The position numbers and the translations under genes are program-made. A DNA stretch of 62,927 nucleotides from Chytridium lagenaria (Eukaryota; Chytridiomycota; Chytridiomycetes; Chytridiales; Chytridiaceae), in NCBI GenBank assembly GCA_025449115.1, contig JAHLKC010000184.1:1-62927 (forward strand), in the 5' to 3' direction. Positions 10,811 to 21,307 of this stretch are shown piece by piece (within the stretch, counting starts at the first letter, position 1; every line of letters starts with the position of its first letter). The notes under the pieces were generated by a model, which had not been told where the DNA came from, ran no database searches, and saw only the letters and a list, made by a program, of their open reading frames with translations.

Positions 10811-10866
10811 CGTCTGTTGCGCATTCTTGCTATTTTCCATAGCTGAATCTGGATAGTATATACCAT
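10811..10866 (+). repeat. Direct repeat, copy 2, right terminus of DIRS-like element
   Basis: This is the second copy of the block at 10396-10452. Homology to the DIRS repeat stops at 10866, and homology to the inverted LTR starts within a few bases, so this marks the right boundary of the element. Confidence 0.75.
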
Positions 10867-10867
10867 G

Positions 10868-11808
10868 GTTCAAGCCTTGACCACCATGGAGAGAGAAATC
10901 ACTATGTCGCGCCATGCTCATCCTTGGACGTTCTCCAAGTCTGCAGGTGGCTGCAACTCCTCTTTTGCTGAGGCAAGGATTTTGTTTGCTGTACAGCTTA
11001 ACTGTTCCCAACAAGTTCTACTATGATAAAAAGGAAAAACAAACGAAAAACGATAACAAAGAACCTAGATCGGGGATCACACATACCTAGGTGGAAAGTG
11101 CTCGAGGAGGGAGTCCATCCACGCTCCTAGGAGTTTACCAAGCCTCAACGTCGCCGCAGTAAGCCGTTTTAACATGTTCTAATCTGATCTCATCTACCTA
11201 GGGCCCTGCTTATGTCGCTCTCCCACTCACAGGCAGCTAGATAGCCTGTCATAGCCATCAAGAATAGAACAGAGGTGGTTATACTACCCAAACCTTCGAA
11301 GGAATCATGCCACAGAGGCGTCTATCCAGGGCTCAAGCCTTCTTAGACTCATGTCTTGGTTCAAGGTGTAGTCTCCCCCGGCGGCGCGCTTACCTGAGCG
11401 CCCGCTGGTAAAACTCATAACAACAATATTGAATATTCAAACAGAAGAGATAGCGCTGGCCCTAAGGCGGCCAGGCCTGGGGTGTGTAGTGGGCTAGTCC
11501 AGTCTTCAGAGGGTGAACGTAAATCTATTCAACTTTCTTCTTCTTTATTATAAAACACCAAAAACACACATAAATACAACAACTATCAACATAAGGGAAC
11601 AACAAACAACACACATCTCGACCACGCGCACTGACGCGGTGGCCGCCGTTCATAATAAAAACCTCCGACTAACTCATATGCGGAAAAGTATAAATCCGCG
11701 GGAGGAAAACAACAGAACGGGGGATGAAGGAAACATAAACTAAGCACAACGACTATAATAAATATGACGCGTTTATGCCTCTTGGTGAGGTTTTATAATA
11801 ACTTCACA
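10868..11808 (-). repeat. 3' LTR of the minus-strand element (family copy 2)
   Basis: The reverse complement begins TGTGAAG at 11808 and aligns with the LTR at 3870-4807 to within a few tens of bases of its 3' end. There, near 10868-10880, the DIRS direct repeat takes over. The terminal part (ending TTCACA in other copies) is missing, so this LTR was cut at the DIRS junction. Confidence 0.7.
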
Positions 11809-13228
11809 TACTCACTTTTTACAAATTCATCCAAAAATATTTTTGAGACATTCGGATGAGAGGATGTTGAAGGAGCTTCCGCAGCGATTTGTAGTGAGTG
11901 CGGGGTGATAATGAGCGTACTAGATTGCGTAGGGCTCTTGGGTACACTACGAACGAACGGAGGGTAAGGAATACCCATGGTAGAAGTATCCATAATAATG
12001 TTAATCTTATTTTCGGATTCTAAGGACTCGAGGTTAACGAGAGCTACGGGGGGTTTGAATACCGCCGTGAGTGTGAATCTTTGATAGAAGATGTAGCAAC
12101 AAGAGGTGATGAAGGTGAATACGCCATACCATCCTTTATTGTTTTATTGTCTTCAACTGTAATAACGAGGAAAGGATCACTTGGGGGTTGATCAGTTTCA
12201 AGTTTGATGAAATGAAGGGACTCGAGAACTTCGTTTTGGTTTGGTAGGTCCATAACATTGGTTGTTGACGATAAGACCGATTGGTAAAGGTATGGATCTT
12301 CTTTTAGATGGGATTGTTTTGGTTCCTGTAGATCGAAACTGACCCATTGTGGATATTCAGAACTTATAGCAAAACTACCGCTTTGTGGGTGAAGCTCTGG
12401 AGTCTCCAAAAGGTAAGCTGGACTCTTCCCCTTAGTATCACGTTCAACTTCTTTACTTTGTGGAATAGAAACGCTGGGAATCCGTGGCGAATTAATCGAG
12501 GTGAGGATTTTGGGAAGTTTATCCGACAGGAAGGAATTGATGAACGCCGACGGGGTGATCGGAATCACCAGTGGAGTGGGTGATGGAGATAAGTCACCAT
12601 GGGGTTCAACTCCCTTAGGTTGACATTCAGCAGGAACAGAAGAGGGGCTCACCGGACGTGAAGGAGCATCGACATACACTTCGTCGGTTTCTTCTAGAGA
12701 GATATCAGGCTCACCAAAGATGTCTGGAATGCGACCTGGAGTGCCATGGCCGGGGAAACGTATTCCGTCAACTAGAACGTAAGCAACGGAAGGCTTCCAT
12801 ATCTGGGAATGGGAGAAGTATCTGCCGTTCCAATGGACCGCATCAAAACGGGATGGATTCAGGAAGATAAGCTCGCAAGGGGTGGTTTCTGGGAAGGGGA
12901 GAGACTCCACGCGAGTAGTCAACAGTTCTGAGAGGTCGAGAAAGTTTAGAGTGAGTCGCCTATTCTTTGAAAAGAATTCTAACATATATGGACTCGGAAG
13001 GGCTCCACGAGGAACGTCGTATTGAAGAGGCATAAAGTATAGCGGATCAACAGGATCAGATAACGTAAGTCGACGATTACGACTAAAACCTAGGACATAC
13101 CGGATGGTGAGCTCGTGCTCAAATCCACGGCTCGTTTTCATGAACGAGATGTTGGCCTTCAAGATAAATGGACGCCAAGGACGCTTTTCATGAGGCACCG
13201 CACGGAAGCTAGGGGTCGTTGGAAACAC
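11793..13228 (-). CDS. Unidentified ORF of the non-autonomous LTR element (3' part)
   Basis: A 394-codon open frame (13228 to 12044) continues one frame away to about 11793, running into the LTR. The N-terminal 180 residues look like a folded domain rich in aromatic and beta-prone segments. The middle is Pro/Ser-rich and probably disordered. No zinc knuckle, protease or polymerase motif is visible. I do not recognise it. It may be a captured host gene or a highly diverged structural protein of the element. Confidence 0.45.
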
Positions 13229-13335
13229 AACAAATAGAAAGTGTCTTCGCGTCCACCCGTAGGAGGTCGAGGGTAATTACTATCCATTTCCTTATAGATT
13301 TAGTCTAATAAAATAAAATATAATTGGATGATGTA

Positions 13336-14828
13336 TTAAAACGAATAAAGTTGGTCCAAAGAGAGTCCAGCAAATAAACAATGGTAAGAGGGATTAAGCA
13401 CCAATTTCCATCGAACAACTAGAGGAAGACTCAGGACTGGAGACAGCTGCGACGGCAGATTCTTGGGCAGCCGCGACGGCAGATTCTTGGTCAGCAGCAT
13501 AGTAACAGTCTTAGCGGCAAGAATTTCAGCTTCGCGAATTGCGATGTTAGCAGCTTCCTGGGATGCGGCTTCTTCAAGAGCCGTAGCAGAAGCGTCAAGG
13601 ATGTCGATATTACGCTTTTTGCGGCGACGTTCGGCAATTGCGGCAGAATTAACACGTTTAGCGAGACCGATGGACCTCTCAGAGGTTGATGGCAGCAGGA
13701 CCAACAAGCACAGGAGCAGGGGAGAAGCTTCCACCTCACTGAGTTCGCGACGAGCTTCGGCAGTCTGTAGGAACACTCGTAATAGAAGGCTCCTTGACGA
13801 CGGAGCTCTAGATCAGGGAGTATCCCAAGGGAGGGATTGGTGGAGCCGAAAGTGACGGATCAACGGTGGAGACAAAGTCACGATAATCACGATCAAAGAG
13901 AGAAGAACTCTCATAAAAACTTTGACGACGAGCCAGGTAACGACGATACAACTCGTTAAGACGAGTCGCAACCTCAATCTCACTAGCTTTTTGACGATAA
14001 GTAGACGTTCCCCACGTCCTGAAATCCTTCCAAGCGTGCACGGATGCAAAGAAAGCTCGAAGAGAAATTTCTTGGAGAGCTTCTTGGCGAGAAAGACCAG
14101 ATTTTCTGGGAATATGGCGGAGGATCCAAAAGCTTTCCAGATTCGACGATCGAGCAGTTACAACGGTAGGTATAATGTCCTCCACAGGTTGACGCGCTTT
14201 GAGCCTTTTCCAAGGCGAGTATCGTCGTTCTGCGTGTCCTCAGATTTTCCAGAGCAGTAGAGACTCGGAGGGTTGCGTGAGCTCACGGATAGCTTTCTTA
14301 AAAACGAGCGAAAGGTGGTCCTTTAAACAATTATACTCGCTGATAGAATGGCGACAAATGGCGGCAATATGAGAAGCCTCGTTGGTAGAGGAAGCTTTCT
14401 CGACAGAGAGCCGTTAAACTCCTTCTGAAAATTATGTGAGGCTCGTGGATGCAAAGTAAGGCCTCGTTCCACGTGTTCAGAGACCGTCAAAAATCCCCAA
14501 GATCCAGGGTCCACTGGTAGGCCACCGTTAGGTCGTGACGAACAAAGACTAATTCGTTATGAGAGCTAAGCGGAAAATGCCCTCCGTCAAAGAAGACTTG
14601 TTTCGAGATCTTCTGCTTGATGATACTGAGCTTAGCGACTTGACGCTCGTCTGCCGTCAAACGAGAGCCAGAGGCTCCTGGTCGCTGGATAGGAGGAGGA
14701 GGCGGTGGGATGTCCCCAAAGTGGTTTAACACTAAATAAATGCTAATATTAGGACACTGAGACAGTGACCAAACACAGCGGGCAGAAAGCCAAGCGCCGT
14801 CCCTCCAGCTACACAGTAGCTGATGCAA
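13336..14828 (-). CDS. Unidentified helical ORFs of the non-autonomous LTR element (5' part)
   Basis: Several minus-strand open frames follow one another: 14828-14487, 14514-14323, 14185-13808 and 13776-13336. They can be stitched with a few frame changes into one mostly helical product containing a Pro run near its N-terminus, an Arg/Lys-rich segment and an Ala/Glu-rich coiled-coil-like segment near the end. Position after the 5' leader suggests a gag-like role, but there is no motif to prove it. Confidence 0.4.
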
Positions 14829-16175
14829 GTCTAAAGAATTCGTGGTCCAAAGAGCGAGCAGCAGAACGGAAAATCGAAGGAGTACTTACTTGTTGTATGT
14901 TTTTGTTTAGTAGTGGACAGGTAATGTTGGAGCTTGTTCAGAATAACGTTTTTCACAAATATTGATTTGCAAAAATACTTGTGAAGTTTGAACAAAAACG
15001 AAGTCCTCTACGGACCGTTTTGAATTTTACAATAAAAATACGAAAAAGCGTCGGTTTACGACGCGAATAAGTGTTTTCTGATCACCACGAGGGGAGGCAC
15101 TTTTCTATATAATTTCTATGGACATATATCGACAAAAAATATTTTTCAAAAAAGCGACGTCCCCAAAAATGGCTCGATTTTCTTCATTTTAGCTTACAAT
15201 CAAAGAGCCAAGGATTTCTTTTAAGTTTGTTTATTTCCAATTTGAAAGCTTTCGTTTTCACTGAGTGATGGGGAAAGTTAATAAAAGGGTATTATAATTA
15301 TTTCGAATTGAATCGGAACGGAATCAAAACTAAATGTTAAAGAAGGTACTATTATCCAAAGTCTAGATGCACGGGGGAATCGTCGAGCCTATAGATCTTG
15401 AGCTAGCAATGGGTGAGATCCAAGTGCTTGAGATTGCGACCGTAGACTAGAGATCTAGCTCCAAAATGATCTGGTGTAACGTTCAAGAAAAAGTCCACCG
15501 AAGTGTTTAACATTAACCCACAACACATAAAAAGCGATTACAAGGTAATGATCTCTCGCGACGAGCCCAAAATTAAAGACACGTTAGAATTGACGTACTG
15601 GAATTAATTTCCTTTAAAGCACGTAAAGAGCTATAGAATCAAAGAGAAATTAATAAAAGATATCTCCAAATTCCTTCATTTTGTAATATCTCAACGATCT
15701 GTGCTTGGAATCACACGATCGCGAGCTTTTCATAAAAAGATGAATAAACTCAACATATATGCGAAAAATGACGTCTCGGTAGCTAAGAATGACCAAGAAA
15801 AAAAATGCAGTGCATTTATTATCTCAACCAAGGTTATGCAGCGCATAACCTTATAAGACCCAGCAGGCTGAGGTCGAAAAAGACACCATAATTGATGAAC
15901 TGGATCCCAGTATCGATGTAGGGATGTAGGTGAGTCAAATCCTGAATCCAAAGGGTGTCCAGCACAGTCTATGGGGGGGTGGATTTGACAGGTAATCTTT
16001 GACAAATGTAGTGGTATGATCATTCGTCGGCAAAATCGCGATCTCGCGATCAATAACGGCACTAGGTGGATGATATGAGTGTCCATCGAAAGCGGTGACG
16101 TGGGCTATGTGTACGAAAAAAGAAACGCGAACACATTCAAAGTAGATGGAGACGAAAACAACAAAATAAAACCTA
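14829..16175 (-). other. Leader region of the minus-strand LTR element
   Basis: About 1.3 kb lies between the primer binding site and the first internal ORF. It is AT-rich with scattered short frames and no family I recognise. It is probably untranslated leader plus decayed sequence. Confidence 0.4.
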
Positions 16176-16196
16176 CCTTGTTTGGTTGGGCCCCCA
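16176..16196 (-). other. tRNA primer binding site of the LTR element
   Basis: Read on the minus strand, the sequence two bases after the end of the 5' LTR begins TGGGGGCCCAACC. The TGG start complements the CCA tail of a tRNA, and the following bases would pair with an acceptor and T-arm. Position and sequence are as expected for a Ty3-type element. The tRNA itself was not identified. Confidence 0.65.
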
Positions 16197-16198
16197 TC

Positions 16199-17132
16199 TG
16201 TGAAGTTCTCTCTAGTGGCCTCCTCTGCTAAGCCTTGACATACAGAGGTAGAGAACCACATTGTAGGTGACGATACTAACTCTCTGGATGTACTCCAGAG
16301 TCGAGAATAAAGCCCTACTCATCCGTTAAGGGATGCAAGATTTGTTGTGCTGTAGGGTTTCATTTGGTCGTTCTACTGTCAGTACTAAGGGGAATAAAGA
16401 AGAAAGTGCCTCATAACTAGGTCCAAAGTGACGAGGGGAAAGGGTTCTACGAGAAGGGATTCCATCCCGCTCCAAGAATGTGTCAGGTCTCCGTTACTGC
16501 TCCTTATAACCGTTTTAACGTGTTGTTTCTATTGTCTCATCCATCCACGGGCTTCTTACGTGCCGCTACTCCCACTCCAAACATCGGGATGGCATATGTC
16601 GTCAACAATATAGCAACAGACGTGGTTCTCCGACCAGACCCTCGAAGGAATAATGCAAATAAGGCGTATTTCTACTGCTCATACCTTCTTAGAAGTTCAT
16701 CTTGGTCTGGGTTGCGGTCTCTCCCGGCGACGCCATCACCTGAGCACCCGCTGGCAACAGTCAATACACTATAGAAAATAAAAGGGGTTGGTGAAAGCTC
16801 AGCCAGAGGCTGGCCTGAAGCCAGAAGGCCTTCAAGGTCTTTGCGGTGAACGTAAATCTATTCAACTTTCTACCAATAATAAAACAATACATAAAGGGAA
16901 TCAAATAACAACAACAGGTATCTCGACCAACGTGGTAGCATGTCATAAGTTGGCATACCACGTCGACCGCCCTTCCTTCTATAAAAACCTCTCTCGTATC
17001 TATGGGGAAAAACTATGAAAAACCCCGAGAGGGAAAAGAACGGAACGGGAATAAGGAAATAAGGATAAGGACACGACGTCTATATAAGTGACGCATTCAT
17101 GCCTCTAGGTGAGGTTATCCAATAATCTCACA
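16199..17132 (-). repeat. 5' LTR of the minus-strand element (family copy 3)
   Basis: The reverse complement runs from TGTGAG (17132) to TTCACA (16199), about 934 bp, matching copy 1 end to end. The five bases outside the LTR at 17133-17137 have no matching partner that I could verify, because the other end of the element is truncated. Confidence 0.8.
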
Positions 17133-17189
17133 ACGTCGCCTCCCGCTCGCTCTCTCCGAAATCCTCCTATCAAGCCTCTTTGCTGTCCT

Positions 17190-17720
17190 CACATTCTCAG
17201 GCAGTCTGGGTCACCCGTCGGCTTGCGTAAAGTTACCAGCTGGTCAAAGTGGCGCTTTAAGAGGATGATGTTCTTGTGATCGCCAGGGGGTAGGTCATCG
17301 TTGAACTTTGACTCGACAAACTGCCGCTCCTGTTCAGAAATTGGAAGAACCTGGTCCATAAGGCCAAATAAACCTGCGGGCATTTAGACAGAGGCAAGAA
17401 AAAGAGAAAAACAAGACTTCGCTCCTCTTCCTCGTTAGAAAGACCCACCGGTCCTCCTCCTTTGCAACACATACGGCGGTATCTATCAATGACTGGATGG
17501 CAACGTCTTCCGTTACTGCCTCTTCAGTAATGTTTTTACTAAACACCCCCGTATAGCTTCGGATCTTCAGGAATCGGTTCTTCAAGGCGGTACTATCTGC
17601 GCCTTTCCTTGCATTGCAGATTGTTGTAGTACGTCTCAACGTTCAACCAGTCGTTCTGACCCTTTGGCAGCTTTGCCCTAACCGCCTTCAACAGCCCTGC
17701 GTTAAAATCAGTATGAATGT
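17190..17720 (-). CDS. Possible DUF6818-like small protein
   Basis: On the minus strand the translation shows LPKGQNDWLNVETYYN, then TALKNRFLKIRS, and further on a short segment ending RKPTGDPDC close to the stop. The pattern of a Pro-Gly-x3-Trp-x2-Val-x3-Tyr-Asn motif, an Arg/Lys-rich helix and a KPTGDP motif is like DUF6818, a domain of unknown function frequent in transposon-rich oomycete and fungal genomes. At least two frame changes or one short intron are needed. It sits immediately outside the LTR and may be a decayed mobile-element or host gene. Confidence 0.35.
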
Positions 17721-17903
17721 GGATGATGGATGGCATGCATGTACATCAAGCTTACATAAGGTTCTGATGCGGTGAAGTTTAATCCTTTCAGTTTAGAAGT
17801 GGCGGGTTCCGGCGGCATCTTTTAAGACGGCGGACACTTTCGGACAAGGGATGCGTTAAATGTGGGCAAGAGCAGAACCTGCAAAATATATTTGAAAATT
17901 TCG

Positions 17904-17938
17904 AGTTTGCCGAGACCGTTTTTTGGTCTCGGCAAACT
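17904..17938. repeat. Perfect 14-bp inverted repeat with 7-base loop
   Basis: AGTTTGCCGAGACC at 17904-17917 pairs exactly with 17925-17938 across a T-rich loop. It lies in AT-rich noncoding sequence between the DUF6818-like fragment and the kinase-like gene. It could be a transposon terminus or a transcript-end hairpin. Confidence 0.7.
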
Positions 17939-18338
17939 TGACGAACCGTTTAACATTAGTGCTAAAATATAAATATTTGCAAACGTGTTTGACCAACCGT
18001 TTGCAAAATTGACAAACCCAACATTTGGGGGTTTTGGAAGCGTTCCAATGGATGAAGTATTCGTGGTCACCCCAAGCCAATAATGTACATTCATTTAACA
18101 AAGATATTGTTTATCAGTCTCCCATCCATAAAAAAATAAATAAATTCAAAATTCATTTAATTATTTGATTGGTCCGAAATGTGCAGGTTTTCTCAACACT
18201 GAAAGGGAAATACTATGGCGAGAATCCAAAATATTTAATGCGGCTAATCAAACGCCGAGGTCAAAAACTTCGGGTCGAGTTTTCGCACCGGAACATCCCG
18301 CGCACGTGCGTTTCAGTTCAGACCCCGCAGTATGCCAG

Positions 18339-18377
18339 AAAAAACCCGATTTTTGAAAAAAAAAAATCGGGTTTTTT
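18339..18377. repeat. Perfect 16-bp inverted repeat (A/T-flanked GC core)
   Basis: Bases 18339-18354 and 18362-18377 are exact reverse complements around a seven-base loop. It lies about 50 bases upstream of the kinase-like gene. A bacterial-type terminator is not expected here. It is probably a cruciform or a decayed miniature element. Confidence 0.7.
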
Positions 18378-18428
18378 CCACCCCTGCTATATAGTGCTCC
18401 AGGGTGGCGTAAAGGTCTGACTTTCTAA

Positions 18429-20837
18429 GTGCTACAAAAAATCTACATTTTTCTATGGCGTCCTCATCATCCCTCACAACCACAACCTCAGCCCGTGTGT
18501 GTGTTTGTCCTTTTGGACTCTTCTGGCAGGCAGCATCGGCCTAATTTTATCGAACGAAAGCCTCAGCTTATAGCTCATGAATTTTGTCATGATGTGAAAG
18601 CTTTAGCAGATTACTCTCCTATTCTGTCTGCTTTTACGGTGTCCGACATGTACGTTTACCGCAGCATAAGGGCCTATGAGTCAGGGGAATCCTATCTTTC
18701 TCCAGATGACACTATCGATCGACTCGGAGAGGATGCGAGAGATAACGCTCTCCTGGTTGCTGTCTCGTCGCAGGGAGCCCCCATGTGTTAGTCTGTTTTC
18801 ATTGCATTTCATCTTTATTTATTGGTGACGTTACTTACAATCATCAACACCAGTCTCATACCGAGTCTGGTTCAAGGTCGTGTTCTACTGGGACGGTCCT
18901 CCTTAATAACTCCCTCGATATACTGTAAACACATACTTTTTACGTTTTGCAAAGCGATTCAAAATCTTTCCCTCTCTGTCTTCTCTTCGATCCAGCGATG
19001 TTCAAGTTATAGAATCAAGCCTCTTTTGACTCGTGGGACGTTCTGGATCTTACATCAACTCTGTGGTTTGGGAAGGAGCCAGGAAAACCCGATTGTTGTT
19101 GTAGTAAATGCTTATGGTGGGTCTTATATCTGCTTTTTTTTTTTTTTTGGTCTATTTCATCCACTTACTTACCTACAATGTAGTATTTTGGATACTCCGC
19201 TGTATAATCTCAACTATGATTATATTATACAGTCAACTACTACAACAAAGTCCAAAGGATCCGCTCACGCTTGAGCCTTGGCCTGATTTTCGTAAGCTGG
19301 CTGCCGAGTTTGACACAGCAAATGTGATTCTGGAGTCCACGCCCGTTTACTCAAAGAAAAGTTCCCATTATCCGTACAGAAACGGATTTATATGTTATTT
19401 GGCAAAATGCGGTAAGTGAACAATTTTTAAAAGGCGCTAAAGAAATTAGCTGGACTGGGCCATGCCTGCCCTCGCGCCTGCCGATTCGGTCAGAGTTAAC
19501 TCTACACTATACGTTAAAGGCCACCCCGATTTTCAATTAACTTCAAACGAGAAACCGTTACTTGTTGGCGAAATGACGAGAGCAACGTGATTCCCACGGG
19601 TTGTGATCTTCAAAAAACTTATGATGAAGGACATAACAAGACTGTACGTAAATGCATGCATCAAATTACTACCTATATGGAGGTGAGTGGCCGTTACCTG
19701 CGCCAAAGTGCTTACGTATAATCACAGACTAATGGACTCCGCTTTGGAGTACTCACGACATGGATTGCACGTGGTTCTTGATGTTTCCGTCACGGGAACT
19801 TTGCAGCGGCGAGACAAAGAAAACCGTACACGTGTCACCGGGGATTCTTTTTGATGCAGTGAGCGGTCCAGAGGAGCCCACTTTTTTTAGATCTTTGGCC
19901 TATGTTTTGAGTCTTGCAGGGAATGCTAGGTTGGAGGCGGGAAAGGACTCGAGTGTTAGTGTCGACTACTCAATTGACGATTTCTGATCATGCCGCGGAA
20001 TATTCTGGAGGAAGGTCTATGACAGCAAATAAACAGAATCAGCAGTCATCATCATCAAACGCGTATATGGGTAAGACTGGTAGCGGAGCTGCTTTACCCT
20101 TGGAGCGAGGGATGACGGATGAAATTCTGACGGAGGAGTGCATAGATTCTATTATCGAGGATCCCTTTCATGATCTTCCGTTGTTTTCTTTCTTCAGTGA
20201 GAAACTCGGACATGGCCGCTCAGGAGATGTCTACAAATGCGTAATCAACGACACTCCAGTCGCCATGAAGGTTGTGGACAGCTATAAGAATCATGAAGGC
20301 GAAAAAGCCGTTCTGCGGGAAAGCGAGGTCTACAGCGAACTTCAAGATCTTCAAGACAATGCCATACCTAAAGTTATCATGTCGGCACGCTTCTGGCGGT
20401 TCTTTCTCCTCTTAGGCACGCGTCTTGCATCCGAAGGCACCAAGAAAGTTTTGGACGACGATGATCGACGGCTGGCGTTGAAGTCACTATCAGCCATTCA
20501 TGCAAAAGGATATATTCATGGTGACATACGTCGTCAAAATGTTTGTTTTGATGTCGATAACTTTGGGCAACGAAGGGCTTTGTGGATTGATCTGGAGTCC
20601 TGTCGACCTGGGTCGCCGGCGGAGATAGAGGAGGAGAGGACACAAGTTGAAAATGATGATTTTGATCCTGACCCTAAATTCGGTTCCTACACTTATTGGC
20701 TAGTTTGCAGCAGAATAAATTATCAAAGGATGAGCGGAAGTCAGAGAAGTTCATGTATTTGCAGTTGGTCGACATTAAATTGTGTTTTTTCAGCCATTTT
20801 TCGTCGGTTGTTTTTTTTTTTTTTGTTTCATCAGTAG
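18429..20837 (+). CDS. Crinkler/FunK1-like protein with kinase-like domain, broken frames
   Basis: The locus reads in patches separated by short introns and frame breaks. The N-terminal domain (18540-18785) has RPNFIERKPQLIAHEF and DARDNALLVAV. A middle part carries SGSYINSVVWEGARKT (about 19043-19090), and a RFGVLTTW/TWFLM-like block lies near 19730-19790. The kinase-like domain spans about 20180-20640 with LGHGRSGDVYK (glycine loop), PVAMKVV (ATP Lys), HGDIRRQN (catalytic Asp and Asn) and a WIDLE segment in place of DFG. This combination is typical of large fungal families related to Crinkler-type or FunK1 kinases. Some relatives are secreted or host-targeted, but I see no clear signal peptide here. 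Confidence 0.65.
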
Positions 20838-21307
20838 CTAATGGCGAGGGTGTAATGTAATCATTAAACTCGTTTGGGATCCATCCTTAGGTAGCATCAT
20901 TGTATAATTGTTGTAGAACATTCATCATGCAGTCCAGAACAACCCACCCATCACCACTATTTTATATACACAATAATTACCGTTTAGTGTTTGATGTGTG
21001 TATAAACTCACGATTCATTTGCGAATAGGCATCCATCTCAACAGTGACAACAAAAAAAAAGAAAAGAGCTATATCCTTGACATAGTCCTTGTCCAAAGTC
21101 CATCCAAAACAAAAATTAAAAAGCACCATCCCATAACGTGGAATATTAAAAGCCCAGCACGAGGAAAAATAATATCTGTTAGGATGGGTGTCGAGCATTA
21201 CAAAGACGGTCCCAAGAATTTAAAAAAACGAAGCAACAGGTAGGAAAGGAAAGGAAAAGAAGAGAAAAATAAAAAAAAATACATAAGAGTAAGGCAAACA
21301 GGAACTT
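20838..21307. other. Intergenic, convergent gene ends
   Basis: AT-rich sequence lies between the 3' ends of the kinase-like gene and threonine synthase. I see no gene or repeat beyond short A and T runs. Confidence 0.5.

Larger units (their letters stand above)
4808..10866 (+). mobile_element. Degenerate DIRS-like tyrosine-recombinase retrotransposon
   Basis: Gag-like, reverse transcriptase, RNase H and tyrosine recombinase regions appear in DIRS order on one strand. The element has no integrase or protease, as expected of this class, and integrates with a tyrosine recombinase. Two direct repeats with a roughly 360-base structured segment between them sit at its right end, resembling the split direct repeats of Ngaro/PAT-type members. 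A matching left repeat was not identified. Coding is broken by several frame changes. The left edge is placed at the end of the LTR at 4807 and is approximate. Confidence 0.75.
10868..17132 (-). mobile_element. Non-autonomous LTR retroelement on the minus strand
   Basis: Two LTRs of the same family and orientation (16199-17132 as 5' LTR, about 10868-11808 as 3' LTR) bound a 4.4 kb internal region. A primer binding site starting TGG lies two bases inside the 5' LTR, and a short purine-rich stretch precedes the 3' LTR. The internal region holds unrecognised minus-strand ORFs and no RT, RNase H or integrase motif that I can find. The LTRs match the chromovirus at 1-4807, so that family could supply the machinery in trans (inference). 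Confidence 0.65.

Noticed and set aside
18339..18377. Rho-independent terminator
   Set aside because: The hairpin with A/T tails looks like one, but the genome is eukaryotic (introns, fungal families), so a bacterial terminator is not expected.
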